Made by a program: the position numbers and the translations under genes | Part shown: positions 6,552 through 13,476 of the stretch, in pieces | How the letters are laid out: every line of letters begins with the position of its first letter | Numbering within the stretch: position 1 is the stretch's first letter | The notes under the pieces: model-generated | Database searches by the model: none | The model's input: only the letters and a program-made list of their open reading frames with translations | What the model was told of the DNA's origin: nothing | Source: CALDTK01 sp041744755 | Lineage (GTDB): Bacteria; Bacteroidota; Bacteroidia; Chitinophagales; Saprospiraceae | Length of the DNA: 16,211 nt | Assembly: GCA_041744755.1 (NCBI GenBank) | Contig: JBGTKC010000118.1 | Span: forward strand, 1 to 16,211 | Direction: 5' to 3'

Positions 6552-8528
6552 ATGGTAGAGGAAAATCAGAATCCGACATCGTCCAACTACGGTGCCGGAA
6601 ATATTACCGCCCTCGAAGGTCTGGAAGCCGTGCGGCTGCGCCCCGGGATGTACATCGGCTCCACCGACGCGAAAGGCTTACACCACCTCGTCTGGGAGGT
6701 GATCGACAACTCGATCGACGAGCACCTGGCCGGCTACTGCACCGAGATCACGACTATCGTCCACCCCGACAACTCCATCACCGTCATCGACGACGGTCGC
6801 GGGATTCCGACGGGGATGCACCAGAAGCTCGGCAAGTCCGCCCTGGAGGTCGTGATGACGGTCCTGCACGCGGGCGGTAAATTCGACAAGGACACCTACA
6901 AAGTCTCCGGCGGTCTACACGGTGTGGGCATTTCGTGTGTGAACGCCCTGAGCATCTACCTGCGGGCCGAGGTCCACCGCGAGGGTAAGATCTTCGAGCA
7001 GACCTTCTCGGAGGGGAAGCCGACCTCGGAGGTGATCGTGATCGGGGACTCTAACAAGACCGGTACCCAGATCACCTTCCGCCCGGACGACAAGATTTTC
7101 CCGGAGCGCGTGTACAAGTTCGACACGCTCTCCCTCAGAATGCGGGAGCTATCGTACCTCAATTCGGGCCTGAAGCTCAAGCTCATCGACGAGCGCGAGG
7201 AGGTCGAGGATGACGACGGTAAGCCGGCCGGTTTCCGGACGCAGGACTATTACTCGGAGGGCGGACTCAAGGAGTTCGTCGCCTACCTCGACGAGTCGCG
7301 CGAGCCTCTCATCGAGGAGCCGATCCACGTGATCGGCAAGGAGGAGAACGTCGAGGTCGAGGTCGCGATGCAGTACAACAACTCCTTCACGGAGAACATC
7401 CACTCCTACGTCAACAACATCAACACCCGCGAGGGTGGGACGCACGTGTCGGGCTTCCGGCGCGCGGTGGCCCGGGAGTTCGGGAAGTACGGCGAGGACT
7501 CGGGGATGTTCGCGAAGATGAAGTTCAAGATCAACACCGACGACTTCCGCGAAGGCATGACGGCGGTGGTGAGCGTGAAGGTGCAAGAGCCGCAGTTCAA
7601 AGGGCAGACCAAAGGTGAGCTCGGCAACTCAGAGGTGACCGGGATCGTGAGTCGCGCGGTGGGCAACGCCCTCAAGGTCTTCCTCGAGGAGAACCCGTCG
7701 AAGGCCCGTCGCATTGTCGAGAAAGTCATTCTCGCGGCCACGGCCCGTCACGCCGCGCGTAAGGCCCGCGAGACGGTGCAGCGCAAGAATGTGCTGGCCG
7801 GTGGTGGCCTTCCGGGAAAACTGTCCGACTGTTCGTCGAAGGACCCGAGCGAGTCCGAGATCTTCCTCGTCGAGGGGGACTCCGCCGGCGGAACGGCCAA
7901 GCAAGGTCGCGACCGCGTGTTCCAGGCCATCCTGCCGCTGAGGGGTAAGATCCTCAACGTCGAGAAGGCGATGGAGTACAAGATCTACGACAATGAGGAG
8001 ATCAAGAACATGTTTACCGCCCTCGGGGTGTCCATCGAAGAGAAGCACGGCGAGCGGGTCTTGAACATCGACAAACTCCGCTACCACAAGGTGGTCATCA
8101 TGTGTGACGCCGACGTGGACGGGAGCCACATCGTGACGCTGATCCTCACGTTCTTCTTCCGCTACATGCGTCCGCTCGTGGAGCAGGGCTACATCTACAT
8201 CGCGGCGCCGCCGCTGTACCGTGTAGCCAAGGGTACGAAGTTCCAGTACGCCTGGAACGACGAGGAGCGTAAAGAAGCCGTGGCCCGCATCGGCAACGGA
8301 CCGGACGACGCCGGCGTCAAGATCCAGCGCTACAAGGGTCTCGGGGAGATGAACGCCGAGCAGCTCTGGGACACGACCATGGACCCGACCACGCGCATGC
8401 TGCGTCTGGTGACCATCGACGACGCCCTAGAGGCCGACCGGATTTTCGCTATGCTGATGGGGGACGAGGTGCCGCCGCGGCGGGCCTTCATCGAGGCAAA
8501 TGCCAAGTACGCGAAGGTGGATGCGTAG
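6552..8528 (+). CDS. gyrB: DNA gyrase subunit B
   Basis: 658-residue ATPase subunit of DNA gyrase, which with GyrA introduces negative supercoils. The GHKL ATPase shows WEVIDNSIDE (catalytic Glu49), VIDDGRGIP (Asp81 region) and the glycine-rich ATP lid GGLHGVG at 120-126. The transducer contains the QTK loop (Gln352-Thr-Lys354). The TOPRIM domain shows EGDSAGG starting at Glu441 and DADVDGSH with Asp519 and Asp521 for metal binding. The C-terminal IQRYKGLGEMNAEQLW at 591-606 is the usual GyrB tail. The length is that of GyrB without the large insertion of E. coli GyrB. ParE is the alternative, but the match to Bacteroidota GyrB is better. The start at 6552 is supported by the promoter element just upstream. 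It converges with the nitroreductase gene. Confidence 0.96.
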   Translation: MVEENQNPTSSNYGAGNITALEGLEAVRLRPGMYIGSTDAKGLHHLVWEVIDNSIDEHLAGYCTEITTIVHPDNSITVIDDGRGIPTGMHQKLGKSALEVVMTVLHAGGKFDKDTYKVSGGLHGVGISCVNALSIYLRAEVHREGKIFEQTFSEGKPTSEVIVIGDSNKTGTQITFRPDDKIFPERVYKFDTLSLRMRELSYLNSGLKLKLIDEREEVEDDDGKPAGFRTQDYYSEGGLKEFVAYLDESREPLIEEPIHVIGKEENVEVEVAMQYNNSFTENIHSYVNNINTREGGTHVSGFRRAVAREFGKYGEDSGMFAKMKFKINTDDFREGMTAVVSVKVQEPQFKGQTKGELGNSEVTGIVSRAVGNALKVFLEENPSKARRIVEKVILAATARHAARKARETVQRKNVLAGGGLPGKLSDCSSKDPSESEIFLVEGDSAGGTAKQGRDRVFQAILPLRGKILNVEKAMEYKIYDNEEIKNMFTALGVSIEEKHGERVLNIDKLRYHKVVIMCDADVDGSHIVTLILTFFFRYMRPLVEQGYIYIAAPPLYRVAKGTKFQYAWNDEERKEAVARIGNGPDDAGVKIQRYKGLGEMNAEQLWDTTMDPTTRMLRLVTIDDALEADRIFAMLMGDEVPPRRAFIEANAKYAKVDA

Positions 8529-8577
8529 GCAATTGTTGAAGTTTTGAAGGTTAAATGGTTGAATGGGCGGCGGCTTA

Positions 8578-8616
8578 AGATTTGAGCCGAAGCTGATTCT
8601 TCGCTTCGGAAAATCT
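8578..8616. terminator. Stem-loop between convergent gyrB and nitroreductase genes
   Basis: CCGAAGC (8587-8593) pairs with GCTTCGG (8603-8609) around a 9-nt loop; an outer stem AGATTT (8578-8583) pairs with AAATCT (8611-8616). It sits in the 109-bp gap between two convergent stop codons, where a terminator for both strands is expected. The A/T-rich outer arms could serve as tails in both directions. Confidence 0.55.
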
Positions 8617-8637
8617 GTGCAGCAGCCCATTGAAAGT

Positions 8638-9198
8638 TTACCGATACACCACCTTCGCGTGCACCTCCGGCCGCACGATCGGCGCCGGCTCCGACTCCGG
8701 GTAGCCGAGGTAGAAGAGTCCGAGACACTTCTCCCCCTCCTGCATCCCGAGGTACTCCTCGGCGCCACTCGTCATCGCGCCCGGTGAGCTCCAGTAGCCG
8801 CCCAGTCCCTCGGCGGTCGCGGCGAGCCACAGGTTCTGCACGGCGCTGGCCGTGGCGCTGATCTCCTCCCACTCCGGCAGCTTCTCGAGGTCGGGCTTCA
8901 TCACGATCGCGATGGCGGCCGCGGCGAGGCCCGGGCGCTCACGTGTCTTGCGGAGCTTGATCTCGGGCACGGGCGCTGCCGCATTGGCGGCTTCCACGTC
9001 GGCGAGGTACTCCCCGAGGTGGGTTTTGGCGGAAGCCGACTCGAACACGATGAAGCGCCACGGGTAGGTGCGCTTGTGACTAGGCGCGGCGTTAGCGGCG
9101 GCGATGAGCTTCTCGATCGTCTCCTTGGAGATGGGCTGGTCGGAGTACTCGCCGGGGCGCAGGGAGCGGCGGTTGTGGATGGCTTCGAGGGTGGTCAT
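8638..9198 (-). CDS. Nitroreductase-family FMN-dependent oxidoreductase
   Basis: 186-residue flavoenzyme of the small nitroreductase group; members use NAD(P)H to reduce nitro compounds, quinones or related substrates, usually as dimers. Visible family marks are the FMN-phosphate contact NRRS at 9-12, APSHKRTYPWRFIVF at 38-52, and AVQNLWLAATAEGLGGYWS at 119-137, the helix and loop that hold the flavin ring. The length and 'APSHxxTxPWRF' pattern are like the YdjA-type subfamily. The physiological substrate cannot be inferred. Only 18 bp separate its ATG from the stop of the Fic gene, so it may be co-transcribed, but a TACCTTCC element in that gap could drive it alone. It converges with gyrB. 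Confidence 0.88.
   Translation of the reverse strand: MTTLEAIHNRRSLRPGEYSDQPISKETIEKLIAAANAAPSHKRTYPWRFIVFESASAKTHLGEYLADVEAANAAAPVPEIKLRKTRERPGLAAAAIAIVMKPDLEKLPEWEEISATASAVQNLWLAATAEGLGGYWSSPGAMTSGAEEYLGMQEGEKCLGLFYLGYPESEPAPIVRPEVHAKVVYR
9023..9037 (+). repeat. 15-nt GTTTT-minihairpin: stem GGC/GCC, loop GGAA
   Basis: Perfect copy, antisense inside the nitroreductase gene (codons for S-A-S-A-K-T, 54-59). Confidence 0.6.
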
Positions 9199-9205
9199 AA
9201 GGGCG

Positions 9206-9213
9206 GGAAGGTA
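9206..9213 (-). promoter_or_regulatory. -7-like element TACCTTCC before the nitroreductase gene
   Basis: Minus-strand TACCTTCC ends 7 nt before the ATG at 9198. It differs from TAnnTTYG only at the last base. It fills most of the 18-bp gap behind the Fic gene. Confidence 0.35.
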
Positions 9214-9216
9214 CGG

Positions 9217-10359
9217 TTACCTCACTCGCTCGTAGACGGTCGCTCGGCCCTTCCCACGGCGACGTAAATGACCGGTCTCCACGAGGCGCCGCAGGTAATT
9301 CTTCGTCGACGAACGCGAAACTTGCGGTACGAGCGCATCCACCTCCGCTACACTCAGGTAATCGTGCCGGTCGAAGTACGTGAGCACCTTCTCCTCCTTG
9401 ACGCTGAGGTAAACCGGTACGCGCTGCTCACTCAGTCTCGTGGGCGGAGTGGGAGTCCTGTCGTACGGAGCGGTACTGTCTCCATTACCGTCGCGGCCGC
9501 GGCCGCTTTCGAGTTCCTTGATGTTCTTCTCCAGGTCCTGCGTGAGTTCGAGGAGGGACTTTGTGAAAAACAGCACCCACGAACTGATGACCTCGTGCTC
9601 CGTACCGCGGTAGCGCTGCCCACTCATCAGGTGACGGTAGTAGTCCGGCTTGTGGCGCTCGATGACGCGCTCGAACGATGCGTACGGGATGAAGCTGTAG
9701 CCGTGCCGCAGCAACAGCCAGGTGGTGACGAGTCTCGACAAGCGCCCGTTCCCATCCTGAAACGGGTGGATGCTAAGGAACTCGTATACCACGGTCGCGA
9801 TCGTCACGAGCGGATGATAGGTTGGCTCGGCGAGTTGGCCTTCGTACCAGGCGAAGAGCGCGTCCATCTCCGGCTCGACCAATAGCGGCTCGGTGGTACG
9901 GAAGATGGTGCGCTGAACCCCGGCGGCGTCGGTGGCTACGACGCGGTTGGAGTGCTGCTTGTAAGCTCCACGGTGCCGCTCGTCGCGGTGACTAAAGCGA
10001 AGGAGTTCTTTGTGGAGCGTCAGTACATTCGATCGACCAAAATCGAGAAAGGACTGCGCTTCGTAGATGATCTTTAAAGTCGCAGCATATCCTGCCACCT
10101 CTTGCTCATCGCGAGAGGCTAGTGAGGTGATCTCAAGGTTTTTGATTAGCGCTGCGATCTCGGAGTCGGTCAGGGTCGAGCCCTCTATCCGGGTGGAAGA
10201 ACCTATACTCTGAACACTCGACATCACTTTGAGCTCCGAGAGGATATCCACCTTCAGCAAGTGACGATCCTGCCAGCCGTCGCGGTAGGCGTCTACTTCT
10301 GCAATGGACTTGGAAATGGCCACAGCCCGTAGATCATCGAATTTTAGAAGGCGCTCCAT
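9217..10359 (-). CDS. Fic-domain AMP-transferase with C-terminal winged helix
   Basis: 380-residue Fic protein; the family transfers AMP from ATP to hydroxyl groups of target proteins. The core motif HPFQDGNGRLSR at 198-209 is complete: catalytic His198, metal-binding Asp202, phosphate-binding Asn204, Arg206 and Arg209. An inhibitory helix motif S-T-R-I-E-G at 55-60 ([ST]xxxE[GN], Glu59) lies before the core, as in class II Fic proteins that hold themselves inactive. Residues 280-312 are a charged, proline-rich linker. Residues 315-380 look like a winged helix (EEKVLTYFDRHDYLSVAEVD, then SRSSTKNYLRRLVETGHL), probably DNA-binding. A palindrome sits just upstream of the start, suggesting autoregulation. 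The target protein is unknown. The polyprenyl synthase gene lies 104 bp upstream. Confidence 0.92.
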   Translation of the reverse strand: MERLLKFDDLRAVAISKSIAEVDAYRDGWQDRHLLKVDILSELKVMSSVQSIGSSTRIEGSTLTDSEIAALIKNLEITSLASRDEQEVAGYAATLKIIYEAQSFLDFGRSNVLTLHKELLRFSHRDERHRGAYKQHSNRVVATDAAGVQRTIFRTTEPLLVEPEMDALFAWYEGQLAEPTYHPLVTIATVVYEFLSIHPFQDGNGRLSRLVTTWLLLRHGYSFIPYASFERVIERHKPDYYRHLMSGQRYRGTEHEVISSWVLFFTKSLLELTQDLEKNIKELESGRGRDGNGDSTAPYDRTPTPPTRLSEQRVPVYLSVKEEKVLTYFDRHDYLSVAEVDALVPQVSRSSTKNYLRRLVETGHLRRRGKGRATVYERVR

Positions 10360-10361
10360 TA

Positions 10362-10379
10362 TTGGTCAAATTTGGACAA
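10362..10379. promoter_or_regulatory. 18-bp palindrome upstream of the Fic gene, putative operator
   Basis: TTGGTCAAATTTGGACAA fits TTGnnCAAATTTGnnCAA, a near-perfect dyad, starting 3 bp upstream of the Fic ATG (10359). Its right end overlaps the TACATTTG element (10377-10384). On the minus strand it can also be read as a tandem repeat, ATTTGTCCA then ATTTGACCA, with 10-bp spacing. A protein bound here would block transcription. Confidence 0.5.
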
Positions 10380-10384
10380 ATGTA
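10377..10384 (-). promoter_or_regulatory. -7 element TACATTTG of the Fic gene
   Basis: Exact TAnnTTTG match on the minus strand, 17 nt before the Fic ATG, giving a short leader that would contain the palindrome. A second exact match, TACCTTTG, lies further upstream at 10435-10428. Confidence 0.45.
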
Positions 10385-10463
10385 GGCACCTTGAGCGATG
10401 GTTGCTACTGTCAGAAAATGTCCGATTCAAAGGTATTAGGTAACAAACCTCCACTCCTTGCCC

Positions 10464-11441
10464 CTACTTCCGCCGCACCGTCACGTACGTCAACAGCTCA
10501 TTAAGGCTGTCTTGATAGGGGCTTTCGCCAAAACCCGCCAGCTCAGCCCGGGCGTCCAAGAGGTACTCGTCCATCTTGCGACGTGCGTAGTCGAGTCCGC
10601 CGCTGGCCCGCACGAAGTCGACTACCTGGCGGACGTTGTCCGGCTTGTCCGAGCCACTGCGGATTAGCTTCAAGATGCCGCGACGCTCCTTCGGGTCGGC
10701 CACCTGCAGGGCGTAGATCAGTGGCAGGGTCATCTTCTTCTCCTTGATGTCGATGCCGAGGGGCTTGCCGATGTCCTCGGCGCCGAAGTCAAGCAGGTCG
10801 TCCTTGATCTGGAAGGCGATGCCGGCCTTCTCGCCCATGACGCGCGCCCGCTCGATGGTGGAGTCATCCGCGCCCGCCGAGGCCGCCCCCGACGCGCACG
10901 CCGCCGCGATCAAGCTGGCTGTCTTCTGGCGGATCACCTCGAAGTAGACAGCCTCGTCGATGTCGAGCCGGCGCGCCTTCTGGATCTGGAGCAACTCGCC
11001 CTCCGACATCTCGCGCACGGCCACGCTCAGGATGTGGAGGAGGTCGTAGCCCTTGTTGTCGAGCGCCAGCAACAAGCCCCGACTCAGCAGATAGTCGCCT
11101 ACCAGCACCGCGATCTTCTTGCCCCACAGCGCCTGTACGCTGAAGAAGCCCCGGCGCTCCTGCGAGTCGTCCACCACGTCGTCGTGCACGAGGGTGGCGG
11201 TGTGCAAGAGCTCCACGAGGCTTGCCGCGTGGTAGGTGCGCTCGGTGACGCCCCCGGCGAGCCCGGCGCTCAGGAACACGAACAGCGGCCGCATCTGCTT
11301 GCCCTTGCGCCGCAGGATGTGATTGGTGATCTTATCGAGCAGCGGGACGGGGCTCGACATGGCCGAGCGGAAGTGGCGTTCGAACTGCCGCAACTCCGCC
11401 TTCACGGGGGCCTGGATGTCGCTGAGCGCGGGACTTGCCAT
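10464..11441 (-). CDS. Trans-polyprenyl diphosphate synthase, long-chain type
   Basis: 325-residue prenyl chain-elongating enzyme that condenses isopentenyl diphosphate onto an allylic primer; in Bacteroidota it typically makes the menaquinone side chain. The first Asp-rich motif is DDVVD at 87-91 and the second is DDLLD at 214-218 (FQIKDDLLDFG). Substrate-binding GKQMRP is at 47-52, and the RQKTASLI helix follows at 171-178. The fifth residue before the first Asp motif is Ala82, a small side chain typical of enzymes with long products, so an octa- or heptaprenyl synthase is more likely than a farnesyl or geranylgeranyl one; that is inference. The ATG at 11441 is supported by TACCTTCG 8 nt upstream. 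It is divergent from the membrane protein gene. Confidence 0.92.
   Translation of the reverse strand: MASPALSDIQAPVKAELRQFERHFRSAMSSPVPLLDKITNHILRRKGKQMRPLFVFLSAGLAGGVTERTYHAASLVELLHTATLVHDDVVDDSQERRGFFSVQALWGKKIAVLVGDYLLSRGLLLALDNKGYDLLHILSVAVREMSEGELLQIQKARRLDIDEAVYFEVIRQKTASLIAAACASGAASAGADDSTIERARVMGEKAGIAFQIKDDLLDFGAEDIGKPLGIDIKEKKMTLPLIYALQVADPKERRGILKLIRSGSDKPDNVRQVVDFVRASGGLDYARRKMDEYLLDARAELAGFGESPYQDSLNELLTYVTVRRK
10520..10534 (-). repeat. 15-nt GTTTT-minihairpin: stem GGC/GCC, loop GAAA
   Basis: Perfect copy, sense orientation near the 3' end of the polyprenyl synthase gene (G-F-G-E-S-P, 303-308). Confidence 0.6.
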
Positions 11442-11449
11442 GTGGGGCG

Positions 11450-11457
11450 CGAAGGTA
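11450..11457 (-). promoter_or_regulatory. -7-like element TACCTTCG of the polyprenyl synthase gene
   Basis: Minus-strand TACCTTCG ends 8 nt before the ATG at 11441, in a 40-bp gap shared with a divergent gene. It predicts a leaderless mRNA. Confidence 0.5.
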
Positions 11458-11464
11458 GGCGCAC

Positions 11465-11472
11465 TATCTTCG
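11465..11472 (+). promoter_or_regulatory. -7-like element TATCTTCG of the membrane protein gene
   Basis: Plus-strand TATCTTCG ends 9 nt before the ATG at 11482. It lies 7 bp from the opposing element of the polyprenyl synthase gene, so the two promoters must overlap. Confidence 0.45.
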
Positions 11473-11481
11473 CCGGTGCGT

Positions 11482-12465
11482 ATGCTTCAATCTTTTAGGT
11501 CGTTTCAGTGGGCGGCCCTCCTGCCGCTCTTGGGCCTGGCGGCCGGCCTGCGGCTCGTGATCCTCGCCGTCGGCGGACCTACGGACGCGGCCGCTCCCGG
11601 CGCGAGCGATGGGGCCTGGGCGAGGGCTGTCGTCGGGATGCTAACCGACCTCGACTGGGTGCGGTGGGGTGCGGGGGTACTGGCCGTGACGTTCGTCGGG
11701 TTTGTCGGCTCGGTCACTCTCCAGCGCTACCGCCTCGCGGTGGCGGGCACGGTCCCGACGCTGGTGAGTATCGCGCTCGGTTCGGCGCTCGTCGCCTGGC
11801 TCGACTTCGACCCGCGCCTCCTGGCCGCCGTCGCCATCGCGCTGGCGGCACACCAGCTTTACAACGCCTACCGCCAGCAGACCGACGCGCTGCCGGTGTT
11901 TAACACCGGCCTCTACGTCGGGGTGGCCTGGCTCCTCCACGCCTCCTTCGTGTGGTTCGCGCTGTGGGCCCTCGTGGCCTTGATCCAGCTCCGCAAGATC
12001 CGAGGGAGCGACCTGCTCAGCCTTGCCATCGGCCTGGCGATCCTACCGGCCCTGTGGCTCGCACACACGTACGTGTTCGGTGATCTCGCCTCGGGCGCGC
12101 CTGCGCTGTGGCAGGGGGCCTTCGCGGTACCGACGGTGGCGGACTTACGGGCCGCGGCGGTCCCGCTCGCCATCCTCGCCACGGTGAGCCTGATGATCGT
12201 GTTCGCCTACGGGACCCTCACTACCCGCCGGCCGGTGCAGGAGCAACGCGCGCACCGGATGTGGTACTCGCTGCTGTTCTTCGGCTGGCTCGCCATGGTC
12301 TTGAGTGGCGGGTTTGGGGTTTGGCCCGTGGCTTACGTGCTCGCGCCGCTGAGTGTCCTGCTCGGGGTATGGCTGATCGAGCTTCCGCGAAAACCTTCGG
12401 ACGCGATCCTCATCACGGCCGTCGTGTGCATCCTCGGCGGGTACGCGTTTGCGGCGCTTGCCTAG
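11482..12465 (+). CDS. Polytopic inner membrane protein, possibly DUF6427-like
   Basis: 327 residues with about nine to ten hydrophobic segments and no catalytic motif. Clear segments include WAALLPLLGLAAGLRLVIL near the N-terminus, VLAVTFVGFVGSV, LLAAVAIALAAH, WLLHASFVWFALWALVALI, and several more to the end. LYNAYRQQ in the middle and the LRKIRGSDL loop are the most polar parts. Size, layout and Bacteroidota setting recall the uncharacterised DUF6427 family, but that is from memory and only moderately sure. An open frame extends upstream to 11323, but it would run through the divergent gene and its promoter; the ATG at 11482 fits the TATCTTCG element and starts a good membrane N-terminus. 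purQ follows after 145 bp. Confidence 0.8.
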   Translation: MLQSFRSFQWAALLPLLGLAAGLRLVILAVGGPTDAAAPGASDGAWARAVVGMLTDLDWVRWGAGVLAVTFVGFVGSVTLQRYRLAVAGTVPTLVSIALGSALVAWLDFDPRLLAAVAIALAAHQLYNAYRQQTDALPVFNTGLYVGVAWLLHASFVWFALWALVALIQLRKIRGSDLLSLAIGLAILPALWLAHTYVFGDLASGAPALWQGAFAVPTVADLRAAAVPLAILATVSLMIVFAYGTLTTRRPVQEQRAHRMWYSLLFFGWLAMVLSGGFGVWPVAYVLAPLSVLLGVWLIELPRKPSDAILITAVVCILGGYAFAALA

Positions 12466-12470
12466 CTTTG
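12463..12470 (+). promoter_or_regulatory. -7 element TAGCTTTG overlapping the stop codon, likely for purQ
   Basis: Exact TAnnTTTG match that begins with the TAG stop of the membrane protein gene. It would give purQ a leader of about 130 nt, containing the TG/AC repeat arms. This long leader contrasts with the leaderless starts of other genes here. Confidence 0.4.
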
Positions 12471-12554
12471 CCCCCGGGGAACGGTCGTTTGAGCGTTTGG
12501 TTTGATGGTGGATGGGTTGGCTCGCCATACGACCCCGTGGTAGCAAATCGTACG

Positions 12555-12606
12555 ACCAAACCACCAAACCACCAAACCACCTCCCAACCAAACCACCAAC
12601 CACCTC
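12555..12606 (+). repeat. CCACCAAA-unit array upstream of purQ
   Basis: Three exact tandem copies of ACCAAACC (12555-12578) followed by imperfect copies up to 5 nt before the purQ ATG. A TG-rich tract at about 12491-12516 can pair with it around a central segment of about 40 nt, making a long imperfect stem-loop in the purQ leader. Confidence 0.65.
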
Positions 12607-12610
12607 CCCT

Positions 12611-13324
12611 ATGAAGTACGGCGTCCTCGTCTTCCCCGGCTCCAACTGCGACCACGACCTCGTCCACGTCATGGGGACCGTCCTCGGCCAACCCGTCGAG
12701 GAGCTCTGGCACAAGCGCTCCGACCTGAGCGACTACTACCCCGACACGGATACCATCCTCGTGCCGGGTGGCTTCAGCTACGGGGACTACCTACGCTCCG
12801 GGGCGCTGGCGCGCTTTAGCCACGTCATGCAGGCCGTGATCGCCTTCGCGAATGCGGGCGGTAGGGTAGTGGGGATCTGTAACGGCTTCCAGATCCTGTG
12901 TGAGGCTGAGTTGCTGCCGGGTGCCCTCCTGCGCAACGAGGGCCAGCGCTTCATCTGCCGCAACGTCCACCTCCGGGCTGAGACCCTCGACTCCGACCTG
13001 ACGGCCGGACTCGAGCTCGACCGCGCCTACCGCATCCCGATCGCCCACGCCGACGGGCGCTACTATGCCTCCGAGGCCGTGCTCGACGAACTCGAGGCCA
13101 ACGACCAAGTCCTGTTCCGCTACTGCAACGCCGACGGTGGCGTCACCGACGCTGCGAATCCGAATGGCTCGGCCCGTAACATCGCTGGCATCTGTAGCGC
13201 CGGCCGTAACGTCATCGGGATGATGCCCCACCCAGAGCGCGCCGCCGAGGACGTGCTCGGCAATACTGACGGGCGCCTGTTGCTCGAAGGTCTGCTGAAA
13301 GGCAATGTGGCGCGGGCATTGTAG
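12611..13324 (+). CDS. purQ: Phosphoribosylformylglycinamidine synthase subunit PurQ (glutaminase)
   Basis: 237-residue glutamine amidotransferase that supplies ammonia for step four of purine synthesis, in complex with PurL and PurS. N-terminal VLVFPGSNCDHD at 5-16 and VPGGFSYGDYLR at 51-62 are PurQ hallmarks. The nucleophile is Cys90 in VVGICNGFQIL; the rest of the triad is His207 and Glu209 in MMPHPE. The full-length frame opens at 12512, but its first 33 codons would translate the AC repeat; MKYGVLVFPGSNCD at 12611 is the natural start. Standalone PurQ implies a separate PurL of the small type with PurS, elsewhere in the genome. Repeat arms flank it on both sides. Confidence 0.95.
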   Translation: MKYGVLVFPGSNCDHDLVHVMGTVLGQPVEELWHKRSDLSDYYPDTDTILVPGGFSYGDYLRSGALARFSHVMQAVIAFANAGGRVVGICNGFQILCEAELLPGALLRNEGQRFICRNVHLRAETLDSDLTAGLELDRAYRIPIAHADGRYYASEAVLDELEANDQVLFRYCNADGGVTDAANPNGSARNIAGICSAGRNVIGMMPHPERAAEDVLGNTDGRLLLEGLLKGNVARAL

Positions 13325-13341
13325 GTTCTTTACTGCATCGT

Positions 13342-13467
13342 TTTGGTGGTTTGGTGGTTTGGTGGTTTGGTTCGTAGGTTGTTTGATCGACGCGTCACGC
13401 CGCCTCATACACCTCCGACCCGCCCACCAAACCAAACAACCAAATAATCTTCCAACCAAACAACCCA
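13342..13467. repeat. TTTGGTGG array and facing AC-rich arm downstream of purQ
   Basis: Three exact tandem copies of TTTGGTGG (13342-13365) and a partial fourth, then GGTTGTTTG. After a segment of about 38 nt come CCCACCAAACCAAACAACC (from 13423) and CCAACCAAACAACCC. The arms are complementary (for example GGTTTGGTGG with CCACCAAACC, and GGTTGTTT with AAACAACC), so a long stem-loop is possible. The unit is the reverse complement of that upstream of purQ. The AC arm ends 10 nt before the next gene's GTG. It fills most of the 152-bp spacer. Confidence 0.65.
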
Positions 13468-13476
13468 CTCGCCTCC

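Noticed and set aside
11323..11481. 53-codon N-terminal extension of the membrane protein
   Set aside because: It would run antisense through the start of the polyprenyl synthase gene and across both promoters; the ATG at 11482 begins a plausible membrane protein.
12512..12610. 33-codon N-terminal extension of PurQ (rich in T, K, P, N, H, Q)
   Set aside because: It translates the AC repeat array; PurQ proteins begin at the MKYGVLVFPG position.
12471..12610. Purine riboswitch in the purQ leader
   Set aside because: No conserved purine riboswitch core is visible; the leader is made mostly of low-complexity TG and AC tracts.
12555..13467. CRISPR array around purQ
   Set aside because: The units are 8 bp, directly adjacent, without spacers, and appear in both orientations; no cas genes are present.
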